The notes beneath the pieces were generated by a model. It saw nothing but the letters and a program-made list of their open reading frames with translations, was not told where the DNA came from and searched no databases. Below, piece after piece: positions 1-5,778 of a stretch of DNA of 5,935 nucleotides. Source of the stretch: Beijerinckiaceae bacterium (GTDB lineage: Bacteria; Pseudomonadota; Alphaproteobacteria; Rhizobiales; Beijerinckiaceae); contig CANGOK010000202.1 of the NCBI GenBank assembly GCA_947455285.1, forward strand, positions 1 to 5,935. The letters are read 5' to 3'. The translations under genes were made by a program, and so were the position numbers. Positions within the stretch are counted from its first letter, which is position 1; each line of letters starts with the position of its first letter.

Positions 1-282
1 GAAATTGTCTCCATCGATGTGGTGGACAATGGCAAGGGCTTCCCAGTCGAGAGCCGCCAGAAGCTTCTTGAACCCTATGTGACGACAAGAACTGAGGGAA
101 CAGGTCTCGGCCTGCCAATTGTCGCCAAGATTCTGGAAGATCATGGCGGCGGCATCGAACTTCTAGATGCGCCGGAGGGGCAGGGCGCGCGCGTGCGCCT
201 CTGGTTCCCGCTTCATAACAAAGACGTCACGCCGAACGCCGAAGGGCAATACGGCGCACAACAGTTCAAACAGAAGGCGTAA
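1..282 (+). CDS. ntrY: Nitrogen-regulation sensor histidine kinase NtrY, C-terminal fragment
   Basis: This is the last 93 residues of a membrane histidine kinase, reading in frame from base 1 to the TAA at 280-282; the rest lies outside the window. It shows the second half of the HATPase_c ATP-binding domain: the G1 box DNGKGFP (residues 9-15 of the fragment), the F-box-like EPYVTT, and the G2 box GTGLGLPIV. A strand typical of the domain end (ARVRLWFPL) precedes a short polar tail. NtrY autophosphorylates and passes phosphate to NtrX; family members respond to nitrogen status and, in some species, to redox or oxygen. The motifs alone would fit many kinases. The name NtrY rests on the directly following ntrX, only 6 nt away, which points to translational or at least operon coupling. 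No real start codon is present here; the GTG near base 19 is internal. Confidence 0.93.
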   Translation, partial: EIVSIDVVDNGKGFPVESRQKLLEPYVTTRTEGTGLGLPIVAKILEDHGGGIELLDAPEGQGARVRLWFPLHNKDVTPNAEGQYGAQQFKQKA

Positions 283-288
283 GCATCC

Positions 289-1656
289 ATGGCGACCGAC
301 ATATTGATCGTCGATGACGAGGCGGACATTCGTGAAGGCGTATCTGGCATTCTCACTGATGAGGGACACAATACGCGCACCGCGAAAAACTCTGATGAGG
401 CGCTCGCCGCAATCGAAGCGCGGCGCCCTCAGCTGATTTTTCTCGACATCTGGATGCAGGGGTCACGCCTCGATGGCATGCAGCTTCTGGAAATCATCAA
501 GAAACAGCATCCAGGTCTGCCGGTGGTGATGATTTCAGGTCACGGCAATATCGAGACAGCCGTTCAGGCGATCCACCTTGGCGCTTATGACTTCATCGAA
601 AAACCCTTCAAGGCAGACCGCCTCGTGCTCGTAGCCGAGCGCGCGCTCGAAACCTCTCGTTTGAAGCGTGAAGTCAGCGAATTGCGCGCTCGCGCAGGCG
701 CGACCAACCGCATCGTTGGCCGCTCCACAATCATGAACCAGTTGCGGCAGGTGATTGAACGCGTGGCGCCCGCCAATTCCCGCATCATGGTCACCGGCGC
801 TTCGGGGGTCGGCAAGGAGCTTGTGGTGCGCGTCATCCACGAGTCCTCTCACCGCGCGAACGGGCCGTTTGTCGTTCTCAATGCCGCGACCATTACACCC
901 GAGTCCATGGAAGAAGAGCTCTTTGGAACCGAAGGGGGCGACGGGCGCATGCGCAAGGTCGGCGCGCTCGAAGAAGCTCACGGCGGCACGCTCTATCTTG
1001 ATGAGGTCGCCGACATGCCCAAGGAGACGCAGGGCAAGATCCTGCGTGTGCTCGTTGATCAGAACTTTCAGCGCGTGGGCGGAGCGACCCGTGTGCATGT
1101 GGATGTACGCATTATCTCCTCGACCAGCCGGGATCTCGCACTTGCCATAGAAGAGGGGCTTTTCCGGGAGGATCTGTTCCATCGCCTGTCGGTCGTGCCG
1201 ATCCGCGTCCCAGCCCTGTCGGAACATCGCGACGACATTCCCGATCTAGTCGACTACTTCATGGAGCAGTTGTCGCAGACCACTGGTCTGCCACGCCGCA
1301 AGGTCGGGCAGGACGCCATGGCGGTTTTACAATCTCATGACTGGCCAGGAAATGTGCGCCAGCTGCGCAATAATATCGAGCGTCTGCTGATTTTGGCGGC
1401 GGGCGATCCGGACGCCGAAATCGACGCCTCGATGTTGCCCTCTGAAATCGGCGCTCTTGTGCCCGCCACGCCTAACGGCGCGGGCGGCGAAAAGCTCATG
1501 AGCCTGCCGCTGCGCGAGGCGCGCGAGGTGTTTGAGCGGGAATACCTCGTCGCGCAGATCAGCCGTTTTGGAGGCAATATCTCGCGGACCGCCGAATTTA
1601 TCGGCATGGAGCGCTCCGCGCTGCATCGCAAATTGAAGTCGCTCGCCATCGATTGA
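289..1656 (+). CDS. ntrX: Nitrogen assimilation response regulator NtrX (sigma-54 activator-like)
   Basis: This 455-residue DNA-binding response regulator is the partner of NtrY. The receiver domain (about residues 4-120) has the acidic pair D9/D10, phosphoacceptor D53 in FLDIWMQ, S83 and K105 (EKPF). The AAA+ domain (about 143-370) has Walker A TGASGVGKE (169-177), Walker B GGTLYLDEV (232-240), arginine-finger region FREDLFHRL (292-300) and sensor II WPGNVRQLRN (352-361). A Fis-type helix-turn-helix closes the protein (NISRTAEFIGMERSALHRKL, 430-449). The loop between ELFG and Walker B is shortened and lacks the GAFTGA motif that normally contacts sigma-54, so classic sigma-54 activation is doubtful; this resembles what is known for alphaproteobacterial NtrX. 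The ATG at 289 has a GAAGG about 11 nt upstream, inside the ntrY end, and gives the expected family length. It is probably co-transcribed with ntrY. Confidence 0.96.
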   Translation: MATDILIVDDEADIREGVSGILTDEGHNTRTAKNSDEALAAIEARRPQLIFLDIWMQGSRLDGMQLLEIIKKQHPGLPVVMISGHGNIETAVQAIHLGAYDFIEKPFKADRLVLVAERALETSRLKREVSELRARAGATNRIVGRSTIMNQLRQVIERVAPANSRIMVTGASGVGKELVVRVIHESSHRANGPFVVLNAATITPESMEEELFGTEGGDGRMRKVGALEEAHGGTLYLDEVADMPKETQGKILRVLVDQNFQRVGGATRVHVDVRIISSTSRDLALAIEEGLFREDLFHRLSVVPIRVPALSEHRDDIPDLVDYFMEQLSQTTGLPRRKVGQDAMAVLQSHDWPGNVRQLRNNIERLLILAAGDPDAEIDASMLPSEIGALVPATPNGAGGEKLMSLPLREAREVFEREYLVAQISRFGGNISRTAEFIGMERSALHRKLKSLAID

Positions 1657-1789
1657 GGCGCCAAGGCGCAGTTAATGATGGCGTAGAGATGCGAGATTGG
1701 CTATTTTAATGACTCGTGCGCCCCGTTTTCGCGGGACGTCGAGTGAGGCGAGCCAGAAACCTTGAGCAGTTCAGTTGCGATAGTGTGGC

Positions 1790-1805
1790 TGGCTTCATCT
1801 TTGCA
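1790..1805 (+). promoter_or_regulatory. Candidate sigma-54 (-24/-12) promoter ahead of hfq
   Basis: TGGC (1790-1793) and TTGCA (1801-1805) are spaced so that the conserved GG (1791-1792) and GC (1803-1804) lie exactly 10 nt apart, as in sigma-54 promoters. The bases after TGGC are TTC rather than the consensus ACG, so the match is partial. Initiation would be expected near 1816-1818, leaving an hfq leader of about 80 nt. It is in the right place and orientation, but a 16-bp match of this quality can occur by chance. Confidence 0.3.
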
Positions 1806-1860
1806 ACACGGTTCGTAGAAGCCGTGGCGCGGCGGTAGGTTCGCCTGTCGCCAAACTTCG

Positions 1861-1876
1861 CCGTTCATGGGAACGG
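1861..1876 (+). promoter_or_regulatory. Small hairpin just upstream of the hfq ribosome binding site
   Basis: The arms CCGTTC (1861-1866) and GAACGG (1871-1876) are perfectly complementary around a 4-nt loop, ending 7 nt before the AAGGA Shine-Dalgarno (1884-1888). A second, weaker stem (CACGG 1807-1811 with CCGTG 1822-1826) lies further upstream in the same leader. Hfq is known to regulate its own mRNA through the leader in E. coli, but any such role here is inference. Confidence 0.3.
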
Positions 1877-1896
1877 AAATAAAAAGGAAAGAGAAA

Positions 1897-2148
1897 ATGG
1901 CGGCCGAACGCACGCAGAACCTTCAGGACACGTTCCTCAACTATGTCCGCAAGAACAAGATTCCCCTCACGATCTTTCTCGTGAACGGTGTGAAGCTCCA
2001 GGGCGTTGTCACCTGGTTCGACAATTTCTGCGTTCTGCTGCGTCGGGACGGGCATTCGCAGCTCGTCTACAAGCACGCCATTTCGACCATCATGCCCGGC
2101 GCGCCGATCCAGATGTTCGAAACGGAAGAATCCCTCGACAAGATCTGA
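1897..2148 (+). CDS. hfq: RNA chaperone Hfq
   Basis: This is an 83-residue Sm-like protein that forms a hexameric ring and helps small RNAs pair with mRNAs in the cytoplasm. The Sm1 motif spans about residues 26-50 (LVNGVKLQGVVTWFDNF visible), and Sm2 contains YKHAIST (58-64), identical to E. coli. The proximal-face residues Q10, K33, F44, Y58 and H60 correspond to E. coli Q8, K31, F42, Y55 and H57. The rim patch reads R18-K19-N20-K21 instead of RRER. The C-terminus is short and acidic (FETEESLDKI). The start is the ATG at 1897, with AAGGA at 1884-1888 and an 8-nt spacer; an in-frame ATG at 1867 has no ribosome binding site and would add an atypical basic extension. The position between ntrX and hflX is the usual one in alphaproteobacteria, where hfq (nrfA) also influences nitrogen-fixation gene expression. 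Confidence 0.98.
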   Translation: MAAERTQNLQDTFLNYVRKNKIPLTIFLVNGVKLQGVVTWFDNFCVLLRRDGHSQLVYKHAISTIMPGAPIQMFETEESLDKI

Positions 2149-2168
2149 GCGAGGCTGATCGAGGTCGA

Positions 2169-3581
2169 ATGAGCAAGACGGATAGCAATTTCGCTGGTTT
2201 CGATCTCGAACGTCGTCGCGCTGAACATACCCATGTTCTGGTCGTCGGCCCCTATCTCACCGAGCGGGCTCAGGCCCATATGGGGGAGGGCGCAGGCTCA
2301 GCCTTGCGCTCTCCGCAGGCGCGTCTCGATGAAGCGGCTGGGCTTACCGCCGCCATCGACCTGAATGTGAAGGGCGCCGTCCACGCGCCCCTCGCCCAGA
2401 TCAGGCCCGCAACCTATCTGGGCAAAGGCAAGGTCGAGGAAGTCGCCGAGATCGTGAAGGCGGAAGAGTGCGATCTCATCATGATGGATTGCGCGCTTTC
2501 GCCCGTGCAGCAGCGAAACCTCGAAAAGGCGTTTGGCGCCAAAGTCATCGACCGCACAGGGCTAATCCTCGAAATTTTCGGACGGCGCGCGCGGACCCGC
2601 GAAGGCTCGTTGCAGGTGGAGCTCGCCCATCTCGACTATCAGAAGTCTCGCCTCGTGCGCTCATGGACCCACCTTGAGCGCCAGCGTGGCGGATTCGGCT
2701 TTCTTGGCGGCCCCGGCGAAACCCAGATCGAAACCGACCGCCGTCTCATTCAGGAACGAATGACGCGCATCGAGCGGGAGCTTGAGGCGGTCAAGAAGAC
2801 CCGTGGCCTGCACCGCCGCAGTCGTCAGGATGTGCCCTATCCGGTCGTGGCCCTCGTCGGCTACACCAATGCGGGCAAGTCGACCCTGTTCAACCGCCTG
2901 ACCCGCGCGGATGTGCTGGCGCAGGACATGCTCTTCGCCACGCTCGATCCCACCCTTCGCGGACTTCGCCTGCCCCATGGGGCCAAGGTGATGCTGTCCG
3001 ACACGGTCGGCTTCATTTCAGACCTGCCCACCATGCTGGTCAGCGCCTTCCGCGCCACGCTGGAAGAGGTGATCGAGGCCGATGTGATCCTGCATGTGCG
3101 CGACATATCGCATGAGGATACGGAGGCCCAGAGCGCCGATGTGTCGGCTATCCTCCATGACCTTGGCATCGAGGCCGCCGAGCAGCGGCGGATCATCGAG
3201 GTCTGGAACAAGGCGGATCTGCTCGACCCAGCCCAGAGGGAGCGGATCATCAACGCAGCCCGCAGACCAGGGCCGGATGAGCGTCAGCATATGGTCGTCT
3301 CGGCCGTGACCGGGCAGGGGATGGATGCTCTGCTTCTGGCCATCGAGGAGCGTTTGGCTGAGGGGCGGCGACTTTATCATCTGAGCCTTGAACCGAGCGA
3401 CGGCGTCGGCTTGGCATGGCTTTATGAGAACACCGAAGTCATGAGCCGCGACAGCGACGACGAAGGCCGCCAATTGCTTTGCGTTCGCGTGGCGTCGGAT
3501 CGCGCCGAGCGGTTCGAGCGGCGTTTTCCGCAGGCGCTGAACGAAGTCGCGAGCAGCGCTCCCGTCGCAAGGCTGGCATAA
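2169..3581 (+). CDS. hflX: Ribosome-associated GTPase HflX
   Basis: This 470-residue GTPase of the Obg-HflX group splits stalled 70S ribosomes, notably after heat stress. The N-terminal HflX domain (about 20-130) carries the family segment ATYLGKGKVEE (81-91). It is followed by a helical, coiled-coil-like linker with the glycine-rich signature GGPGETQIETDRR (180-192). The G domain has G1 GYTNAGKST (231-239), the G2 region MLFATLDPT (254-262), G3 DTVGF (278-282), G4 NKAD (347-350) and G5 SAVTG (378-382). A C-terminal domain ends near residue 470. The ATG at 2169 has GAGG only 4 nt away (2161-2164), which is tight, but no better in-frame start is visible and the length fits. It starts 20 nt after hfq and is very probably co-transcribed with it. 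No terminator is seen after its TAA, which lies 4 nt from the convergent mazG stop. Confidence 0.97.
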   Translation: MSKTDSNFAGFDLERRRAEHTHVLVVGPYLTERAQAHMGEGAGSALRSPQARLDEAAGLTAAIDLNVKGAVHAPLAQIRPATYLGKGKVEEVAEIVKAEECDLIMMDCALSPVQQRNLEKAFGAKVIDRTGLILEIFGRRARTREGSLQVELAHLDYQKSRLVRSWTHLERQRGGFGFLGGPGETQIETDRRLIQERMTRIERELEAVKKTRGLHRRSRQDVPYPVVALVGYTNAGKSTLFNRLTRADVLAQDMLFATLDPTLRGLRLPHGAKVMLSDTVGFISDLPTMLVSAFRATLEEVIEADVILHVRDISHEDTEAQSADVSAILHDLGIEAAEQRRIIEVWNKADLLDPAQRERIINAARRPGPDERQHMVVSAVTGQGMDALLLAIEERLAEGRRLYHLSLEPSDGVGLAWLYENTEVMSRDSDDEGRQLLCVRVASDRAERFERRFPQALNEVASSAPVARLA

Positions 3582-3585
3582 CGGC

Positions 3586-4413
3586 TTATTCGAGGCCCTT
3601 GGCCTCATTCCAAAGCGCGTCCATTTCTTCTAGCGAAGCCTCTTCCATGGTCCGGTCGATCGCTGCGAGACTCTTTTCGATATAGGCGAAGCGGCGCTCG
3701 AATTTGGCGTTTGATGTGCGCAGCGCAGCCTCGGGATCGGCGTCCACATGACGGGCTAGATTGGCGACGGCGAAAAGAAGATCGCCAACCTCTCCGGCGA
3801 CCTCGGCCTTTGAAGCGCCTGCATCCATCGCGGCCTCGATCTCCAGCGCCTCTTCCTGAATCTTTGCCAGCACAAGCCGCGCATCGTTCCAATCGAAGCC
3901 GACAGTCGAGGCCTTGGCTTGCAGCTTCACGGCGCGGGTGAGCCCGGGCAGGGCCGTCGGAATTCCAGCAAGCAGCCCTTTAGAATTTGGCTCGGGCGGC
4001 TGGCCAGCGGCGGCGCGGGCCTTTGCGCGCAGCGCCTTTTCCTCTGCTTTGATGGAGCCCCAAAGCGCCTTGACCTGAGAGGGGTCGAGATCCCGCGCTT
4101 CGCCGAAAACATGGGGGTGGCGGCGCGTCATCTTCGAAACGATGGCTTCTATGACGTCGGGAAAAGCGAACTCGCCAACCTCTTCGGCCATCCGTGCATG
4201 AAACACCACCTGAAACAGAAGGTCGCCAAGTTCGTCCTTGAGATCCGCGAGATCGCCGCGCTCGATCGCATCGGCGACCTCATAGGCCTCTTCGATTGTG
4301 TAAGGCGCGATGGTATCGAAGGTTTGCTCAAGATCCCAAGGGCAGCCAGAACCGGGGGTGCGCAGCGCCCGCATGATGTCGAGGAGCGTAGCGAGATCAC
4401 GCGGAGAGCTCAT
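3586..4413 (-). CDS. mazG: Nucleoside triphosphate pyrophosphohydrolase MazG
   Basis: This 275-residue all-alpha NTP pyrophosphatase converts NTPs or dNTPs to NMPs plus pyrophosphate and is linked to nucleotide-pool cleaning and stringent-response tuning. It has the two tandem MazG domains of the E. coli type (263 residues). The first holds CPWDLEQT (24-31) and the metal-binding pattern EEAYEV (41-46) with DELGDLLFQVVFHA (60-73), so E41, E42, E45, E61 and D64 are present. The second holds KIQEEALEIE (184-193) and EVGDLLFAVANLARH (208-222), with KFERRF (237-242) near the end. The reading frame stays open far upstream, into the antisense of the cold-shock gene, but similarity begins at the ATG at 4413 and no ATG, GTG or TTG lies close upstream. 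The ribosome binding site is weak. A terminator separates it from the upstream cold-shock gene, so it probably depends on read-through or a local promoter that I cannot identify. Confidence 0.97.
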   Translation of the reverse strand: MSSPRDLATLLDIMRALRTPGSGCPWDLEQTFDTIAPYTIEEAYEVADAIERGDLADLKDELGDLLFQVVFHARMAEEVGEFAFPDVIEAIVSKMTRRHPHVFGEARDLDPSQVKALWGSIKAEEKALRAKARAAAGQPPEPNSKGLLAGIPTALPGLTRAVKLQAKASTVGFDWNDARLVLAKIQEEALEIEAAMDAGASKAEVAGEVGDLLFAVANLARHVDADPEAALRTSNAKFERRFAYIEKSLAAIDRTMEEASLEEMDALWNEAKGLE

Positions 4414-4452
4414 GGCTTGGCTTTCGGGTTTGGGGCAGGGTGTCGAAACAAC

Positions 4453-4481
4453 AAAAAAGGCGGCGAAAAATCGCCGCCTTT
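4453..4481 (-). terminator. Rho-independent terminator of the cold-shock gene
   Basis: Reading the minus strand, an 11-bp perfect stem (AAAGGCGGCGA with TCGCCGCCTTT; plus-strand arms 4456-4466 and 4471-4481) closes a 4-nt TTTT loop. The GC-rich stem is followed by TTTTTTGTTG, giving the U-tract. It starts about 20 nt after the cold-shock stop codon and 40 nt before the mazG start, so it should end the cold-shock transcript before mazG. Confidence 0.88.
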
Positions 4482-4501
4482 GAAGCTTAATGCAACCAGG
4501 A

Positions 4502-5227
4502 TCAGCCGAGCGAGATAGAAACCGCTTCGCGACCCTTGGGGGTGTCGACCACGCGCATATGCACGGCCTGGCTCTCGACCAAAGACGCGATGCCAGCCGG
4601 ACGCAGGACGGAGATATGAACGAACACATCCTTGCCGCCGTCGTCGCTCGCCACGAAGCCGAAGCCCTTGGTCTCGTCGAACCACTTGACCTTGCCGCTG
4701 ACATCGACAGCCGTCGACGGGTCGGGGGCGCGACGGGGCGGACGCGAGCCGCCACCGAAACCGCCGCCGCCACCACCACCGAAGCCGCCACCACCACCAA
4801 AGCCGCCGCCGCCGCCTTCAAAGCGGGGACGAGGCTCCTGAGCGGTCGAGGTGTCGACCTCGAGCACGCGGGACACCTGAGCGCCCTTCATGCCCTGGGT
4901 GACAAGCACCTTCATCTTGGAGCCGGGAGGTACGGATTCATAACCGGCGGACTGAAGAGCGCCGATGTGCAGGAACGCGTCGCCGGCGCCATTGGAGAGC
5001 TCGACGAAGCCGAAGCCCTTGTCGCCCTTGAACCACTTCACAGTGGCGTCGACCGAACCAGGGGTGGGCCCAGCAGCCATGGGGGGAGGAGCCATGCCGC
5101 CCATGGGGGCGTCAAAGCCACCGCCAAAGGGCTGGCGCGCGACACGATTGCGAGGCTCGTAACCAGACGGCCCATCATCATCATCAAAACCCCGCTTACG
5201 GGGCCGGAAATCCTTGCCTTTGCTCAT
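4502..5227 (-). CDS. Double cold-shock-domain protein with Gly-rich linker
   Basis: This 241-residue protein has two cold-shock (OB-fold) domains that bind single-stranded RNA or DNA; it is likely a cytoplasmic RNA chaperone or regulator. CSD1 (about 58-125) has ATVKWFKGDKGFGFV with RNP1 KGFGFV (70-75) and an RNP2 variant DAFLHI (83-88). CSD2 (about 175-241) has GKVKWFDETKGFGFV with RNP1 187-192 and a canonical RNP2 DVFVHI (200-205). The N-terminus is charged (RPRKRGFDDDD, 8-18), followed by a Gly/Pro/Met-rich stretch. The domains are joined by a 23-residue Gly/Phe linker (138-160). The ATG at 5227 is preferred: GGAG lies 10 nt upstream (plus-strand 5238-5241), and the MSKGKDFRPRKRGF start resembles two-domain cold-shock proteins of Rhizobiales. 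A TTG at 5287 would add 20 basic residues without support. It ends at its own terminator. Confidence 0.92.
   Translation of the reverse strand: MSKGKDFRPRKRGFDDDDGPSGYEPRNRVARQPFGGGFDAPMGGMAPPPMAAGPTPGSVDATVKWFKGDKGFGFVELSNGAGDAFLHIGALQSAGYESVPPGSKMKVLVTQGMKGAQVSRVLEVDTSTAQEPRPRFEGGGGGFGGGGGFGGGGGGGFGGGSRPPRRAPDPSTAVDVSGKVKWFDETKGFGFVASDDGGKDVFVHISVLRPAGIASLVESQAVHMRVVDTPKGREAVSISLG
4748..4816 (-). repeat. In-gene GGN/GGT repeat encoding a Gly-rich linker
   Basis: These 69 bases consist almost entirely of glycine codons broken by three Phe codons, giving runs of 5, 5, 7 and 3 glycines. It encodes the flexible, presumably disordered link between the two cold-shock domains. The near-tandem GGC/GGT codons make it prone to length change by replication slippage; its length should vary among relatives. 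Confidence 0.9.
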
Positions 5228-5385
5228 GCCACCTAGTCTCCGCCGACCATTCTTCGCTCCGCCCAACGTTTGCTTCTTCCTCCGCAAACGCCAATGGCCG
5301 GAGCAGCACCCCCGTCCGTAGCCCAGTCCTGATATCGTGCCAGCGAAGGCCGCAATTAGGTTCTGCCGTCAGTATGTGTCCGCTC

Positions 5386-5403
5386 CTGCTATTAATCTAG
5401 CAG
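5386..5403. promoter_or_regulatory. Dyad CTGCTA-N6-TAGCAG, possible operator
   Basis: Perfect 6-bp inverted repeats separated by 6 nt (TTAATC) lie 159 nt upstream of the cold-shock start, in the A+T-rich part of the gap. The form suits either a dimeric regulator site or a small hairpin in the leader RNA. I do not recognise the sequence as a known operator. Confidence 0.25.
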
Positions 5404-5514
5404 CAAAGCAACGCTCTTGGCTACTTTAATCCTTCATATAGGTGATAAAAAAGATACGAAATAGGTATTCGCCGCAGCTGAAGCGCCTAAAACGATCAAA
5501 AAACGAAGCGACTA

Positions 5515-5541
5515 GCAAGAAAACAGCGCCGCTAAAGGCGC
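5515..5541 (-). terminator. Weak terminator-like stem-loop downstream of the hydrolase gene
   Basis: On the minus strand, GCGCC, a 6-nt loop and GGCGC are followed by TGTTTTCTTG. The 5-bp GC stem and interrupted T-run are below the usual strength. It lies about 240 nt past the hydrolase stop, so it could end a long 3' tail or an unannotated RNA, or may mean nothing. Confidence 0.25.
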
Positions 5542-5600
5542 GCCAGGGTCGACTTGCAGAATGCTGAAGCGAATTCCCGAGGGCTCGGGGAGGCGCGAGG

Positions 5601-5642
5601 CGCATGGTTGATCGCGATCAAATCCTCGCGATCAACCATGCG
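5601..5642. repeat. 17-bp perfect inverted repeat (hairpin)
   Basis: The arms 5601-5617 (CGCATGGTTGATCGCGA) and 5626-5642 are exact reverse complements around an 8-nt spacer (TCAAATCC). No T-run follows on either strand, so it is not an ordinary intrinsic terminator. A smaller GC hairpin (CCCGA with TCGGG, 5576-5589) lies 11 nt to its left, giving a paired-hairpin layout. It could be a REP-like or other dispersed palindrome, a structured RNA element, or a protein-binding site. Confidence 0.93.
5608..5621. promoter_or_regulatory. FNR/FixK-type dyad TTGAT-CGCG-ATCAA
   Basis: The 14-bp site is a perfect palindrome and matches the TTGAT-N4-ATCAA consensus of the oxygen-responsive CRP/FNR family (FNR, FixK, FnrN). 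It overlaps the left arm and loop of the inverted repeat at 5601-5642; the right arm repeats only the CGCGATCAA half. No gene starts within 300 nt in either direction (the cold-shock ATG is about 380 nt away), so a function as a promoter element is uncertain. Confidence 0.35.
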
Positions 5643-5778
5643 GAGCCGATGCATTGTGCTGGGCGCCATGGTCCTGAGCGGTGAGAAGGAAAGGCTGCGC
5701 CACAGCGACCTCCCTGGATACGTAGATCGCATAATCAATATTATGGAACCTAAATTCATATCCAGATATGGTGGCGCC

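Larger units (their letters stand above)
5228..5778. other. 551-nt intergenic region upstream of the cold-shock gene
   Basis: I see no convincing gene here. Open frames are short (at most about 75 codons), lack recognisable motifs and are interrupted by the inverted repeat. Contents: an A+T-richer stretch (about 5380-5520) that would be the natural place for the cold-shock promoter, although I cannot fix a clear -35/-10 pair; a dyad CTGCTA-N6-TAGCAG (5386-5403); a weak minus-strand terminator-like stem (5526-5541); a GC-rich small hairpin (5576-5589); a 17-bp inverted repeat (5601-5642); and two A/T-rich dyads (5730-5745 and 5757-5770) just after the hydrolase gene. A long structured leader is usual for cold-shock genes and could occupy part of it. 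Confidence 0.6.

Noticed and set aside
535..1227. 230-codon open frame antisense to ntrX
   Set aside because: It lies wholly opposite the well-supported AAA+ and receiver coding sequence, has no recognisable motif, and is explained by high G+C codon bias.
1658..1669. GCGCC-AA-GGCGC stem right after the ntrX stop as a terminator
   Set aside because: The stem is 4-5 bp with an overly tight loop and no T-run follows.
1711..1744. Hairpin ACTCG...CGAGT around 1711-1744 as ntrX terminator
   Set aside because: The interior pairs poorly and there is no T-run after the right arm; the T's fall in the loop.
3018..3608. 196-codon minus-strand open frame over hflX
   Set aside because: It is antisense to the HflX G domain with all G motifs on the plus strand; there is no motif in the shadow frame.
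4414..4821. N-terminal extension of MazG to 411 residues
   Set aside because: The extra frame is Ala/Val/Arg-rich antisense of the cold-shock gene, crosses a strong terminator, and exceeds the family length; the MazG match starts at the ATG at 4413.
4490..5236. 248-codon plus-strand open frame opposite the cold-shock gene
   Set aside because: Its low-complexity Thr/Ala content is the complement of the Gly linker; the minus strand encodes clear cold-shock domains.
5400..5470. Sigma-70 promoter for the cold-shock gene in the A+T-rich stretch
   Set aside because: Several TATA-like hexamers occur on the minus strand, but none had an acceptable -35 element at 16-18 nt.
5604..5684. 26-codon plus-strand frame starting inside the inverted repeat
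   Set aside because: It has no Shine-Dalgarno sequence and its start sits in a stable stem; the composition is not distinctive.
5532..5759. 75-codon minus-strand open frame in the long gap
   Set aside because: It has no known motif and runs through the inverted repeat, whose two arms yield the same MVDR-like peptide on both strands; there is no good ribosome binding site.
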